64,000 nt of DNA from Eublepharis macularius (GCF_028583425.1 NC_072792.1:20250676-20314675); one strand, 5' to 3'. Counted from the stretch's first letter, positions 30,624 to 42,755 are shown. The notes: generated from the sequence alone by a model not told the origin. A program made the numbers and translations.

Positions 30624-30949
30624 CAGGGCTTTTTTTCAGCAGGAACACGGTGGAATGGAGTTCCAGCCCCTCTTGAAAATGGTCACATGGCCGGTGGCCA
30701 CGCCCCCTGATCTCCAGATAGAGGGGAGTTTAGATTGCCCCCCATGCTGCGGCACGGAGGGCGATCTAACCTCCCCTCTGTCTGGAGATCAGGGGGTGGG
30801 GCCACTGGCCATGTGACCATTTTCACCGAGGGCGATTTAAACTTTAAAAAACTCCCCCCTTGTCCCAGCTGACCCAAAGTGACGTCATTGTGCGGTCCTG
30901 AGTTCCACCACTGAGTTCCACCACCTCTTTTCCCAGAAAAAAAGCCGTG
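30624..30949 (+). mobile_element. hAT-type MITE, 'CAGGGCTTTTTTTC' family, copy 2
   Basis: 326 bp, starting CAGGGCTTTTTTTCAGC and ending CAGAAAAAAAGCCGTG. The flanks tgtatggg and tgtgtgcg agree at 6 of 8 positions. The interior contains the same inverted 'gatctccaga' pair as the copies at 19.3 and 56.85 kb. Confidence 0.75.
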
Positions 30950-31244
30950 TGTGTGCGAAATATTTTCACATGCTGCAAATAGAACTCCGCGTTTTCAGCC
31001 TTCTTCTCAACATGCAAGCCTGATCTACTAGTGCAGAATAATTAGATAAAATCCTAAAGCAATTGAATTGGGCTAAAAATTATATATTTCTGATCCTTGT
31101 GTTAAAAAGTCTTTGCAAGTTAAGAAACCAGAGCCAGAGGCAAAGGGCTAAGTTAGAATTCTTTCCCCCTGTATATATGTTTTTTTGTGGGTGGGGGTAT
31201 AAATGGGGGATTATGCAAAAGCTAACAACAGCAACAACAAAACC

Positions 31245-31480
31245 CTTGTGTTATATATTGCTCTTCAGGACAGATTAGTGCCACATTCAAAGTGGTTAAC
31301 AAGTCAGTGTTATTATTATTCTCACGACAATCACCCTGTGAGGTGGGTGGGGTTGAGAGAGCTCCAGAGAGCTGTGACTAGCCCAAGGTCACCCAGCTGG
31401 CTTCAAGTGGAGGAGTGGGGAATCAAACCCGGCTCTCCAGATTAGTCGTCGTTCTTAACCACTACACCAAACTGGATCTC
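31245..31480 (-). repeat. Sauria-type SINE (antisense)
   Basis: Tail 'atattgctcttcaggacag' at the left, body 'ctcacgacaatcaccctgtg', head 'cttaaccactacaccaaact' at the right. The last ~105 bp recur as a direct repeat at 32,187-32,295. Confidence 0.8.
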
Positions 31481-31501
31481 CATTTGATTGGGGGAGGGCC
31501 C

Positions 31502-31839
31502 TGTTTGAGTGACAGGTCCTGAATAGAATGTTGAGAGAGAGTGGCAGTGAAGAGCAGTTAAGACTGTTTAGAATCGTTGGTTGGGAGTTTTGGCAGTTAA
31601 GGGAGTCTCTGAAAAAGGAAGTGGAGGGCTAGCAACCAGAGAAGGCAGATGTGTTTAGAGAGTTCTCTGAGGAGGACTAGTTAATGAGGTATCTGGAACG
31701 TTTAACCATTTAAGGCTGTGCAGGAGGAAGATAAAATGTGCTTCAGTAAAGTTAATTTGTTCTGTTAACCATCTGAGTCTGGTTTGATAATTCCTGCCTA
31801 TCTTATACACCCTGAGGGGAACCAGCCCTCAGCCCGTCA
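31502..31839 (+). repeat. LTR-like sequence
   Basis: Begins TGTTTGAGTG and ends CCCGTCA, compatible with TG...CA LTR ends. It contains 'cttcagtaaagttaatttg' followed by 'ttaaccatctgagtctgg', as in an R/U5 region, and just after the end 'aagtggcagagtttgagg', which could be a primer-binding site. No second LTR and no gag or pol was found, so this is tentative. Confidence 0.3.
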
Positions 31840-32186
31840 GACTAAGTGGCAGAGTTTGAGGAGGTGCTGGTGCAATGAAGTGACATTCAAGTTCCAGTTT
31901 GTGTCTGTGAGAGCTGAGCAGGATTCCATTCTGTCCAGAGAGTGAACCCGCTTCCAGCCTGAGTTCTAGCCTCATGAGGAGAGGTCTACAACATGCCAAC
32001 TGAGCCGGAGTGTAAGTGGTCCCTATTTCTATTCCCTCTCAGAAGGGTCCCTCGACCAGTGAATACTTCACAAGTGGTGACAGGAGCTGTGAGATCCCAA
32101 ATCAGAACCGTCCTAAGCTAGCAGAATCATTCACAAGGGGTGGCATCGAAGGGTGTCAGCCAGATAAGGCTGGGGGATCCGTCACA

Positions 32187-32295
32187 GTCACCCAGCTGGC
32201 TTCAAGTGGAGGAGTGGCAAATCAAACCCAGCTCTCCAAATTAGTCATCACTCTTAACCACTACACCAAACTGGATCTCCATTTGATTTGGGGAG
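32187..32295 (-). repeat. Second copy of a SINE head segment, direct repeat of 31.39-31.50 kb
   Basis: 'tcacccagctggcttcaagt' through 'ggatctccatttgatt' repeats 31,389-31,497 with about seven substitutions, in the same orientation. The two copies bracket about 690 bp that include the LTR-like segment. Confidence 0.75.
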
Positions 32296-32299
32296 GGGG

Positions 32300-33110
32300 T
32301 TGTGTGCATTTGTTTTTGACACTTTGATCTTTTCTTATTCAACATTCAGAATTCAGCCTTCCCTCCCAACTGATGGTGGTAAGGTAGTAATTGAAACAGT
32401 CTACATGAATTGTTGAAAACGCTTCACATACTATCTCAGTGATTCTTGTAACAATGCCTTAAAATGGGCATAAGATTTAAAACGTGGTGAAGTGAATCCT
32501 TAACTCACAGGTAATATTCGTGAGATATAAAGTTTTGGTGGACAATTTTTATATTCCGCGTCCTGTTTAAATTTGCATCTCTAGGTAGAACAAGATGATG
32601 TGAATCCAGGTTTCCCAGGTTAGATTTCAGCTGGGAGCTCAACTACCCAGAAAGAGGCGGGGAAGGGGGATTATTGATATGTAGAACTGCCAAAAGAAAT
32701 TTAGTCAGAGTAAATTGATCTATTTGGCTTCTAGTGGTGGCAGCAAGAAACAGGGTGGGAAATATTTTCTTTCCTTGGGTGAGAAAAAAGAGCTGGTAAC
32801 TTGGTGTCATCACGTCCCATCTCTTCCTTCAGACAGAAAAAACGAGGACTCTGTAAGTGGCAGACATAGGATGAGGCATCAGATTTAGAGGACCAGCAGA
32901 GGTTGGCCTATTAAGACAAAATGGGGCAACACTCCTGAGCCTCCCCCCCCCCATCCTGCCCCCTTACTCTCCTGAGCAGATAGGAGAGTCCAAGGGGTTA
33001 TGGGTAGCAGGCTGCCAGTTATGCAGTCTGTCAGTCAGTCTGTGCCTTGGTTTTGTTTAACTCAGAACTACAGGCAAACAAACCGCTCACTAGAAAGATA
33101 GGGGCGTATC
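32300..33110. other. Unassigned DNA
   Basis: No recognised gene or repeat. Confidence 0.4.
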
Positions 33111-33119
33111 TCTCTCTTG

Positions 33120-33335
33120 AGGTTGCCAACCTCCAGGGGGTGGCTAGAGATCTTCTAGAATTACAATTCAATCCTAGGTGACAGAGATAAGTTCCCTTGG
33201 AGAAAATGGCTGCTCGGGAGGCTGAACTCTATGGTATTATATCCTGTTGAGGTCCTTCCCCTCCCCAAACCCCACCCTCTCCAGGCTCCAGCCTCAAAAT
33301 CTCCAAGAATTTCATAACCTGGAGCTGGCAACCCT
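33120..33335. mobile_element. hAT-type MITE, 'GGTTGCCAAC' family
   Basis: 'aggttgccaacctccaggg' on the left and 'cctggagctggcaaccct' on the right are inverted complements. The internal 'gagaaaatggctgctcggga' and 'ggtccttcccctccccaaac' boxes are shared with the copies at 27.4 and 34.8 kb. The target duplication is not clear. Confidence 0.65.
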
Positions 33336-33701
33336 ATTCCCCCCATTAGGCTGCTAGTTCATCATGCAGGCAGCCATCCTTATGGCTCCCTCTGAATATT
33401 TGATTGATTGGTCAATGGATCCATAAGAATCCATTGGCCAGGCCTGTTAATCTTTCTTCTTTCCCAGGGAGAAGGGAGGGAAAGAGAAAGACAACCAAAG
33501 ATACTCTTTCAAATGGAGAAATTTCATGACTGCCAAAGCCTGGATGAACTACTGTACTGTTTCTTTAAAGCCATGATCATCCCCTGCCCACCCTTATACA
33601 ATAAAAAGAAACCTGGGTGGATTTTTTTTACAGATGCGCACTTCACTCAAGACGTTCAGTCCTTCGAAACTTAGCAGGAGGCAGCTAAATAGTAAAAGGG
33701 G

Positions 33702-33784
33702 ATGCCAGCCACAGCTGCTGGCGAAACGTCAGGAACTACAATGCCAAGACCACGGCAATACAGCCCGGAAAACCCACAACAACC
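33702..33784 (+). mobile_element. 83-bp PLE-terminus insertion with 13-bp target duplication
   Basis: Starts ATGCCAGCCACAGCTGCTGG and ends 'aacccacaacaacc', flanked by the perfect direct repeat atagtaaaagggg (33,689-33,701 and 33,785-33,797). The insert matches the distal part of the element at 43,022-43,224, beginning inside its hammerhead-like core (stem II and GAAA present, CTGAAG absent). Confidence 0.85.
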
Positions 33785-33820
33785 ATAGTAAAAGGGGAGT
33801 TCACACTGTGAACTCAGTTT

Positions 33821-34704
33821 CAGTGTGCAATCCAGATCCAGGATTCAGGGGAAAAGCCAGAGTTTTGCAGATCTGGCTAAATCTCTCTTTCCCTAATCAA
33901 ATCAGAGAATCCAGGATCTGATTCAGGAACCCGAATCCAGACCCCCAGAAAAATCTGGATAAACATGGCTTCAGCCTCTGTCTGACTTCCTCATGGGCTT
34001 CTCCCACTTTTTTTTCCCAAGAGGGGAGAGGGAGGAGAGAGGAGTACTGATGCAGAGGGAGAGTGAGGCAGGGAGTGGGGAGTGAGTGGCCAATCCATGT
34101 GGGAGTTCTCCTTTTCTCCCTGGCTTCTGTGAGTGACACAAGTTCAGTTGTGCTAAGTTGCAACAATGTCCCTTGCTTTAGTTTGGATTGGGTGGAATTC
34201 TTGACAAGATTTTCTGGTTTGATGTTGCTCCCCTTGATTCACATTGGTTTGGGGGGGGATTCCATTCATTTCCTTGCTTCAATTAGGTCCTGTTGGGCTT
34301 CCTCTGGCATTTGCCTCTGTGCGTGTGCCCTCTTGCATTTGGGAGTGTGCCCCTGAGATCCTGCTTGGAAATATTTCCCCATTGGAAGCCATGGGGGTGG
34401 CTGGAGAGACCTTCTTCAGAGACCCATAGTATTGGACTTCAGGGTCCAATCTTCCAGAAAGTTGGGGCGTTTTTACAGGATAGTCAGAAATAGATTCCCT
34501 AAAAATTTGGTGGAGTTTTCTCGATAGCCCCCAGATAATTTTTCCCATAGGGAATAATGGCCAAATAAATCTGGGATTCTCTGATCTGTCTTAGCCAGAT
34601 CAGAGAATCTTACCCAGATTTCAGGAATCCTGGCTCTTTTTTGGGATCCTTGAAACCCAGATATGGTTTTCCTATTTTTTTTTTTTTTGGTATGCACACC
34701 CCTA
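33821..34704. mobile_element. Possible MITE with CAGTGTGCA/TGCACACCCCTA ends
   Basis: The left end CAGTGTGCAATCC and right end GGTATGCACACCCCTA are roughly inverted complements. The sub-terminal regions on both sides repeat 'agatcagagaatc' and 'ccagattt' words in opposite orientation. Target duplication not established. Confidence 0.4.
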
Positions 34705-34780
34705 CCCCTCAGTGCAATTTTTGCAGCATCTTCTCTCTAGTGGGGAAGGGCAGAAAAAAGGCTTTTCATGAGCTCTAGAG

Positions 34781-34989
34781 TAGGATTCCCAAACTTCAGG
34801 TGGTGGCTGGAGATCTCCTGGAATTACAGCTGATCTCCAGGTGGCAGAGATCAAGTCCCTTGGAGAAAATCACTCTTAATATTACACCCAGTTGAGGTCC
34901 TTCCTCTCTTCACACCCCCCCCCCCGGGTCAGGCTCAACCCCCCCCCCCCAATCTCCAGAAATTTCCCAACTAGGAGCTGGCCACCCTA
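34781..34989. mobile_element. hAT-type MITE, 'TAGG-TGCC/GGCAAC-CTA' family
   Basis: Starts TAGGATTCCC and ends GGCCACCCTA, with flanks gctctagag and gctctgag that differ by one indel. Internal boxes as in the 27.4-kb copy. It is in the opposite orientation to that copy and contains C homopolymers. Confidence 0.65.
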
Positions 34990-35454
34990 GCTCTGAGAAG
35001 GGTGATGAAAAGAAACTGTTTCAGTGGCCCAATACTTAAACAGATCACTGGAGCTCCCCAGCCCCACTTGTCTTATTCAGTCCAGTCTGCAACAATATAC
35101 CTGCTTGTCTTACTGACGGTAGCAGGGCTTACTTCGCTATAGGACTGCACCATTAGTGTCCGGCACGTGCTCTCAATCTTTTTGCTACCAGTTTCCAAAA
35201 ATGTCATCTCTGAAAGGAAAAGTTTGGGGTTTTCTGAGACATTCCATTCTTTTCTGGAAGCTGCAGCCTTTGATCTGGTTTGGGTTGGTATATGTCGTTA
35301 ATTGCCTAGTGGTGAGGGAATGCTTTTGACTCTCCATGTTGCCAAGGCTCTCCTTGCTTTGTGTTACTTCACATTATGGTAAATGAGTTCTTGAGCTTGA
35401 GATCTGCTGTGTTTAAGGTCAGATTGAGATCTGGAGTGCTCTTTCAGAAGGGGC

Positions 35455-35640
35455 TTGGAGATCTCCAGGCATTACAACTCATCCCCAGAACACAGAGATC
35501 AATTCTCCTGGGGAAACAGCTGCTTCAGACAGTGAACTGTATGGCATCATATCCCTGCCGAGTGCCCTCCCCAAACCCTGTCCTCCTCAGACTCCACCCT
35601 CAAATCTCCAGGAATTTCCCTTCCTGGAGTTGGAAATGCA
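35455..35640. repeat. Degraded copy of the 27.4/34.8-kb MITE
   Basis: 'cttggagatctccaggcatt' to 'ggaatttcccttcctggag' keeps the interior boxes but has lost clean ends. Confidence 0.5.
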
Positions 35641-35659
35641 ATTTCTGATTCACAGTAGG

Positions 35660-35860
35660 CAACGCTGTATCTCGTGGTGGTCCCTGGCCCCAGGGAGGCT
35701 CAACTGGCCTCAACCAGGACCAGGGCATTTTCGGTCCTGGCCCTAACCGGGTGGAACTCTCTGTCAGAGGATACTCGGGCCTGCCAAGATCTTGTATCCC
35801 TTCAGTGGGCCTGAAAGACAGAGATGTTCCACCAGGCATGTGGTTGAGGCCAGCATCCGA
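35660..35860 (+). repeat. L2-like LINE C-terminal fragment
   Basis: 'ctggccccagggaggctcaa' and 'cggtcctggccctaaccggg' match the segment at 46.6-46.77 kb. That segment translates to a pattern like the distal end of L2-type ORF2 (x-AFxVLAxxWWNxLS). No intact frame. Confidence 0.45.
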
Positions 35861-36239
35861 ACCATCAAATAAGCCTCCCTATTGGTCTCCTACTAATGGG
35901 GGTGCTACATAGCCATCTGCCCCCCACCATGCATGTGCAGTTACAAAATGATACCAACTTGCATCTCCACCCTTTTTGTATATATGGTGGGCAGGGAAGA
36001 GTGAAGGGGGAAGAGTGATGTGTTTAGTATTTTAGAAGCAAAGGAGTGAAAGTGTTTGGTGGAGAATTTAAATGCCCACCCGTGTCGCACATGCAACCAC
36101 GTCTAGAGGCACCAGATTACCTGAAAAGAGTTAGTATGTGGAGTCCAGAACTGGGAGTAGGTGAAGCAGAATCACAGCAGTATAGTTTGATATTTGAAAC
36201 ATAAAATCATGGCAAGAAATTTGTGATGAGGGAAAGTAC

Positions 36240-37645
36240 AATGGCTGATATATTTTCAGGCAGTTTCCAGATTAAAAGAAGCCCTTATGGATCACAGAGG
36301 TCAACTGAGGGATCTCACCGATTTTGAGAAAATAATTATGCAGAAAAAGAATCATATGTTCGGTCAAATTTACAAACTCTTACTTCGATATGACACAGAA
36401 ACAGAACAAGTTAAAAAATGGATGATAAAATGGATGCAGAATTTTGGAGAAAGCTTAACATTTCAACAATGGGAAAATTTATGGACTAAAGGAATAAAAT
36501 TTACCGCATGTCAATCACTTAGGGAAAACTGGTATAAGATGTTTTGTAGATGGTATATTACACCAAAGGACATTGAAAAAATGGACAAGAAATATATAGC
36601 ATCGTGCTTGAAGTGTAAAGAAGCAGATGGGTCCTTTTTTCATGTGGTGGACATGTATAAAAAGCAAAAAAATTTGGAAAGATATACATGCTGAGATTCA
36701 GAAGATCTTAAGAATTAACCTTGCCATGAAACCCCATATTGTGCTGCTGGGAATGATTCCAGATAGTATCAATAGAACATTACAAGAACTATTTCTGTAC
36801 TTGTTAATGGCAGCAAGAGTAGTAATGGCAAGCGAATGGAAAGAAGAATGCCCTACTAGAGAAATATGAAAGGATAAAATGTCAGAATATGCCATGATGG
36901 CAAAACTGACGAACTATATTAATTGAAAGCCCACTGACAAATTTGAAGAGAAATGGGGAAGGTATTTGGTTTACAGTAAATAAAATTTTATGAAGTCTTA
37001 ATTTTGGAAACCAGGAAACAATTGTATATTGATGTATGTTATAATTAGATTTCAATATGGTTAATTATATAAAGATAAGTGGTTGTTTAGGTAAATAGTT
37101 GGTAAAACAGACTGTATAATGTGGAAATACCGGTATAGAAGTAATATGTCTATTGGAAAGTAAAGAATTATTAGAAGGTAAAGAGATGCAAAAGAGGTAA
37201 GAGAATTTCCTTTTGTACAAGATAAGGGATAGAAAGAGGCTAACATTATTTATCGCAACCCATATTTATATTAAAGGTTATAGTAAGCAGTTGTATTAAG
37301 AAATAATTAGTGATTCTGCCATTAATTGTAATTATTAAAAAAGAATAGACAGTAAGGAGCAACAATGGAATAAAGAGTTTTTTCTTTTTATTAGTAGAAT
37401 TATTAATATTTAAAATAAGCAGGAATATGCATAAACTATGATTGTGTAGTATAGCTGGAAAATATACACTAGCTAAGGTTAATAATTAATTAATTTCTAT
37501 CTTAATATTTGGAAAACTTCCGGTTATAAACTTTGTATTTTTATAATCATCGTAGCACAAAGTTATATATCTGGTTTAATTTTCCTCCCCCTTGACCCCT
37601 TTTCTTGTGTACCTCCCTATGAATTGAAAATATTAAAAAAAAATT
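36240..37645 (+). mobile_element. 5'-truncated L1-type LINE
   Basis: Keeps the C-terminal end of ORF2 and a long AT-rich 3' UTR, finishing in 'gaaaatattaaaaaaaaatt'. The 5' end is lost within ORF2. It is followed immediately by a CR1 fragment. No target duplication was recognised. Confidence 0.75.
36257..36869 (+). pseudogene. L1 ORF2 C-terminal fragment, frameshifted
   Basis: The frame from 36,287 encodes KNHMFGQIYKLLL...FTACQSLRENWYKMFCRWY...KKYIASCLKCKEADGSFFH, then breaks at a T7 run (about 36,634-36,640). The other frame continues WWTCIKSKKIWKDIHAEIQKIL. Joined in concept, this gives the Cys-x2-Cys...His...W-x-Cys arrangement and 'KxxWxxI' helix of the L1 ORF2 carboxy-terminal segment. 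The endonuclease and the RT catalytic core are missing, so it is inactive. The frameshift may be a slip in the homopolymer. Confidence 0.75.
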
Positions 37646-38718
37646 GCAAATGATACTAAATTGGGAGGGGTAGCAAATACGGTAGAAGACAAAGTCAGGA
37701 TACAGGATGATCTTGATAGACTGGAAAACTGGGCTATAAAAATAAAATGAATTTACACAGAGATAAATGTAAAGTTCTGCATTTAGGTAGGAAAAATCAA
37801 ATGCATAATTATAGGATGGGGGAGACTTCTCTTGGAAGTAGTATGTACAAAGGATCTAGAGTTCTTAGTAGACCATACACTGAACATGAGTCAGCAGTGT
37901 GATGTGGTAGCTAAAAAGGCAAATGCGATTTTGGGCTGTATCAACAGAAGTCTAGTGTTCAGATCTTGCGAAGTGATGGAATAGCTCTACTCTACTATAG
38001 TTAGACCTCATCTAGAGAATTGTGTTCAGTTTTGCGCACCACAATTTAAGAAGGATATAGACAAGCTAGAATATGTCCAGAGAGGGCAACAAAGATGGTG
38101 AGGGCTCTGGAGACCAAGTTTTATGAGGAAAGGTTGAAGGAGCTCAGTAAGCTTAGCCTGGAGAGAAGATGACTGAGAGGTGATAACTATCTTCAAGTAC
38201 TTGAAGGGCTGTCATATACAGGATGGTGTGGAGTTGTTTTCCATTGCCCCAGAAGGTCGGGTCAGAACCAGCAGGTTGAAATTAAATCAAAAGAGTTTTC
38301 GGATAAACATTAGGAAGAACTTCCTGACAGTTAGAATGGTCCCTTAGTGGAACAGGGTTCCTCAGGAGGTGGTGGGCTCTCCTTTGGAGGTTTTTAAGCA
38401 GAGGCTAGATGGCCATCTGACAGCAATGCTGACTCTGTGAACGTAGGCAAGATCGTGAGAGGGACGGTTACATCAGTACTTAGTTCTCGTGGCCCCTTTT
38501 TACATGCCCAGGGTAATGCCGATCACCACTCTGGGGTCAGAAAGCAACTTTCTCCAGGACAGTTTGGCTAGGAATCCTGGAGGTTTGTTCCATCTTCTGG
38601 GCATGGAGCAGGGGTCACCGGGGGTGCGGGGGGACGTAGGTGTGAATTTCTTGCATTGTGCAGGAGATTGGACTAGATGACCCTGGAGGTCCCTTCCAAC
38701 TCTATATTTCTATGATCC
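37646..38718 (+). pseudogene. CR1 LINE: RT C-terminal half and 3' terminus
   Basis: Translation in broken frames gives NDTKLGGVANTVEDKVRIQD, then [47 protein letters not shown] and YEERLKELSKLSLERR: the standard distal part of CR1 ORF2, after the catalytic FADD motif. Several stops and shifts are present. The 3' end is 'ggagattggactagatgacc', 'ccttccaactctat' and short 'ttctatgat' repeats, the diagnostic CR1 terminus, at about 38,718. The 5' truncation is typical of the family. Confidence 0.88.
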
Positions 38719-38719
38719 T

Positions 38720-39510
38720 GTCCCGACTGTCACTAGCTCTGGTGTCAAATGCAGTAAGTTGCTCTTCTGGTTACAGTTCCAGACCTGTTAACTACCACAC
38801 ATACTCTGCCTGAGGAACAACAGAGGTGTTAAGACAGCAGTGATGTGTTATGTTTAAAAACTTGCTTCAATGATTAGAAGGCTTTCTGTTTATGGGAGTA
38901 AATGTATTAACATTTTTAGAAGTTCCAAACTACCTTGCCAGACTTGGTGCTGCGAGTGTTGGTAGAATGTGTGTGTGTGCATGTGCATATCTGAGAGAGA
39001 AGGAGAGCGAGAGAGCGAATGCAAGAAAGTGGGTTATAGCAAAAAAAAATTCTCCGCACTCTTGTAGTTATGGAAATAACATGTTTTGTTCCATCAATGT
39101 GTCCACTTTCCATTATTCAGCACAGAGCTTTGTAAAATAAGAATCCTGGGAATATCACAATATAAAGGGGGAAAAGGTACAAATAACAGCTTCATAAACT
39201 GAGAAATGTACATAAATAAATCATGCAGATGGGGGTAGTTTGCTTAGCTGGCAAGAAACAAAATATGGAAAATCTGCTTGTTAAACAATAACCACAGAGT
39301 GTGCTTTTATGATGTGTTTTTTTTTCACCACAGTAATTCATATTAGAGGTAGAAGCAGTTGCATGTTAAATAAAATCATTCAGTATTGTTCTTCTTGTAT
39401 TGCAAAGAGCTGACTTATGATGTTTTAAGATGCCTCCCATTAGAAAGTAAATATTCCTCCGATGTTACCCATTTCACAAAATTTAATAAAGATGAACTGT
39501 AAATAAAGTC
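38720..39510. other. Unassigned DNA
   Basis: Mostly AT-rich with a short GT run near 38,966-38,985 and GAGA-type low complexity at 38,990-39,020. No gene recognised. Confidence 0.4.
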
Positions 39511-42350
39511 ACAGGCAGATTTCAGACAGTTTTATTAGCAGATTGTTGAAAAGGAGGAGGAGGGGGAAAAAAAAGAAAATTAAATACAATACCAGTAAAC
39601 GTGGTTCTCACATTGAAACCAGGCTCAAATAACTAGGCTACCATAGAAAAATTTTCCAATTCTTGCATTATGATGTAAAAACAGATTTTTTTTTTGTACA
39701 GATTTTGTACAACAAAATTCATAATAACCTTTTTTTCTCATTTTTAGAAAACTTTAAATATATAGATAAAAATAGACAATTTTCATAGGTCCTACACGAA
39801 GATGAGAATGTTCTGTTCCAAGGGCTTGCATAGAGCGCAAAGATGGTTATAATATAGAACAACTAGACATTAATATCTTTAAGATTACCAAAAAAAAAGC
39901 ATATAAACAATAACATGAACACAATGTTTCTTCATAATCTAGGCAAAAGGAAAAACCTTCGATTAACTAAAGAGGGGCAAAAACCCAAATTCATCATACG
40001 GTAGCATTTCATGAACTGTAATATTTACATTTGTTTTAATAAGATATACTTCTTTTCCTCATAATTCTCAGCATTTCCATTTACGTTTGTACCAAACAAT
40101 GATGCATACTGAACAGTCTGGAAAGTATACATGGTAGGAAACAGTTAAACCTACTTACAGGTGAGACTCTCTGAAGGGAACAAGAGTGATGACAGACACT
40201 ATTACAGATTTCACATTTAGCTTTTGTTTTGTGTTTTGAACTCTCTTCTCTCAGATTTAGAAGTTTGCCATGAAGTCCATCTAGGTTCATAGGTGTTAAA
40301 CTTTTAAAGACCACAATTCTTTTTAAAAAATGGAGTACAGATTATCTGAAAGGATAGTACAATTTCTAAAGAACTAACCAAAATTTACTATAAAAGTATT
40401 GTGGAATAATACTTTAACAACAAGATAGTTCTTAATTTTTTCCTTTAAATTGTATGAGGCAAATTTAAAAAGCATTTTAGGCATAAAATAATGGGGGGCC
40501 TAATGTAAGACATGCAATATTCAAGGTCCCACTGTTGTGATCAAAACCAGCCAATGATAAATGGGTGGTTGAGATTTTAAAACAGGATTAATGCCAAACT
40601 ACACACTGCATTCTGCCTGAGTGACCCCCCACCCCCGGCCTGGTGTAAAGCTCCTGATCCAAAATGGGCCCCCTTCAGTGTTTCTAAATGGAGTCACCGC
40701 TGGGAACTCACAGCTGCCTCATGGCTGCAAATCCTTGTGGTGAACTTGTGGGAAATATAACGTAGTTTGTCCCTTTGTTTATTTTGATCACAGGTATTAT
40801 TTTGACAATCAAAAATATTTTCAACTGAGGAATTTTAGGCATGTTTGGTTCCTGATCAATATAGGCAGAAAACCTTACAGAGGAAGAAAGCATCGTCTCG
40901 AATGATGAACCTAAACTTCAGGGTTGTCTTTAAAGGGAAAACCTGGAGAAGTATGCAGAGCAAAGAAGATTGCTTAATATGTTATAAGCACTCTGTTGTA
41001 GCTCACTTCCAGTTATGAGCACGAAGTTGGAGAACATATGTTGTAGAGTTTATAAAGACAATAAAAATAACACATAACTTGTCCTTGCCCAAGACACGGT
41101 GAATAGGAAGGACAAACGACTTCAACTTTTTATCACTTAGTACGTGGTATTGGACTGATACATCAAGTGTCTGTTTAGTTTCTGGGTATCTTTTCCCCCA
41201 GCAACATTGTCGCAATATGACATTAACATATAAAAATATTTCTGGTGGGTCGACTTGCTCTTGAGCCACAATCCACTCTAAAAGTGCTCTTTCATGGCAC
41301 TGACCAATATACAAATAAATGTGGCCGTCATCCCCAGATGCGTAAGATCTTGTTCATTAATACTGTGACTTCAGGACGAATATTTACATGCCTGCATGCG
41401 TTAAATCTAGAAAGGTGTCATTTGGACCAACAGGGTGACAAAACATGTTATCTAAAATTGTCATTTTCCTAAAATCTAGTAATCTACTGCATACATAATA
41501 CCTTCTCTGTGTGGTTGGTGGTTATATACTGTACATGACCTGACCAACAGTTTCAGTACGAAGCAACGTATTGTTGTTGTTTCTCCTCCCACACAACTCA
41601 AAAGAGAACTTATAAACCTTTTTTATTTTAATTTAAGCAAAGACTATTGGTCAACAGTAAAATTTACATTCGGCTCTTTTCCCAAGATAAAATTGTATTC
41701 GGCTTCTGCAATGTGTTGGTCTCTTGTAAAAGTACGTGGGATAAAACGTGTCTATAAGGGAAACAAGACCCTCTCCTAGAATTTGAAATAAAATGTGTGT
41801 AACTTTTGATTTGTTCCCTCTCTTTCCCATTTTGTGTTTGTAAGAATCTTCTTATGCCCCTTTAGAGAAAAGTTCACTTCTGTATTCTCTTGCTGGTTTA
41901 CGTATGGCATACTAGTCTTTCGGTATAGAAGCAGCCATTGTGGAAGATTTGCTTGATGTGCTCAGATTATCAGAGGAGGACACAGTTTTTTTCATTCCAC
42001 TGAAAAGGGAATGCAAAGTCTTTCTCTGTCCGGTCTATACAACAGCTGCAGTCAGCTAGCTGTTGAGAAGAGTGCTACATAAGGTGTAGAAATGTTCTCT
42101 GCATCATAGGGCAAAGCCCTTGCAAACTAGTGGAGGATGCTCTTGGCAGAATGCTTAAAACCTCTGCAGAACACACGGATACATGAAGTGGCCACGTTGC
42201 CTGGAAAGCACCTTTGTTTTTTTGCAGAACTTCGGGAATGGTCAATTTCTTACTGCAGAGTTCTTTACCGTAGCACACGTTTTGTCAACAGGTTAAGTTC
42301 AGTACATAACAGTAGTTTTCAAATAAAGTCTTCCATCTAAAAACAGAAAA
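39510..42350 (-). other. Repeat-poor AT-rich block; candidate 3' UTR or conserved non-coding DNA
   Basis: This is the longest stretch here with no recognisable transposon. On the minus strand there is an AATAAA-type signal near its left end ('ctaataaaactg', complement of 39,526-39,537). The sequence is rich in A/T runs and 'tgtacaaa'-like words, as in long 3' UTRs. Minus-strand open frames at 40,081-40,314 and 41,003-41,314 match no protein family I know, so I do not call a gene. Confidence 0.3.
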
Positions 42351-42579
42351 GAAAAAAAAAGTTTTAAAATGTGTTCCTGTACAAACACTAACACTCAAAT
42401 ATACAAATATACACACACAACATTAGAAATGGCACATATCAATATAAACTCCTGCAATTGGTTCTCCAAGCTTTTGTAATACGAATGCTAAGAAAAAACA
42501 AAACCTGATGGCAAACTTTTAAAAAATGCTGAAAGAGAAGACAGAGGGACTCCCACCCTCCCGATTGTTAGAGCAGCTT

Positions 42580-42755
42580 TTGTTTAACCATTTTAATGTA
42601 TTTTAACTGTGCTTTTTAATATGCGATTGTAAAGGTTGTTTTTTTAAATATTTATGTTTGTTTATATTTTATATTGTAAGCTGCCTCGAGCTCCTTTTTG
42701 GTGCAAAGCTGGCTAATATATGTTTCAAAATAAACAAACAAACAATAAACAAGGC
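42580..42755 (+). repeat. LINE 3'-tail fragment
   Basis: 'ttttaatgtattttaactgt' to 'attgtaagctgcctcgagct', ending in 'aaataaacaaacaaacaat', is a typical retroposon tail with a terminal CAAA-type microsatellite. Confidence 0.6.

Noticed and set aside
41003..41314. 103-codon minus-strand frame as a coding exon
   Set aside because: No family recognised, and the surroundings look untranslated.
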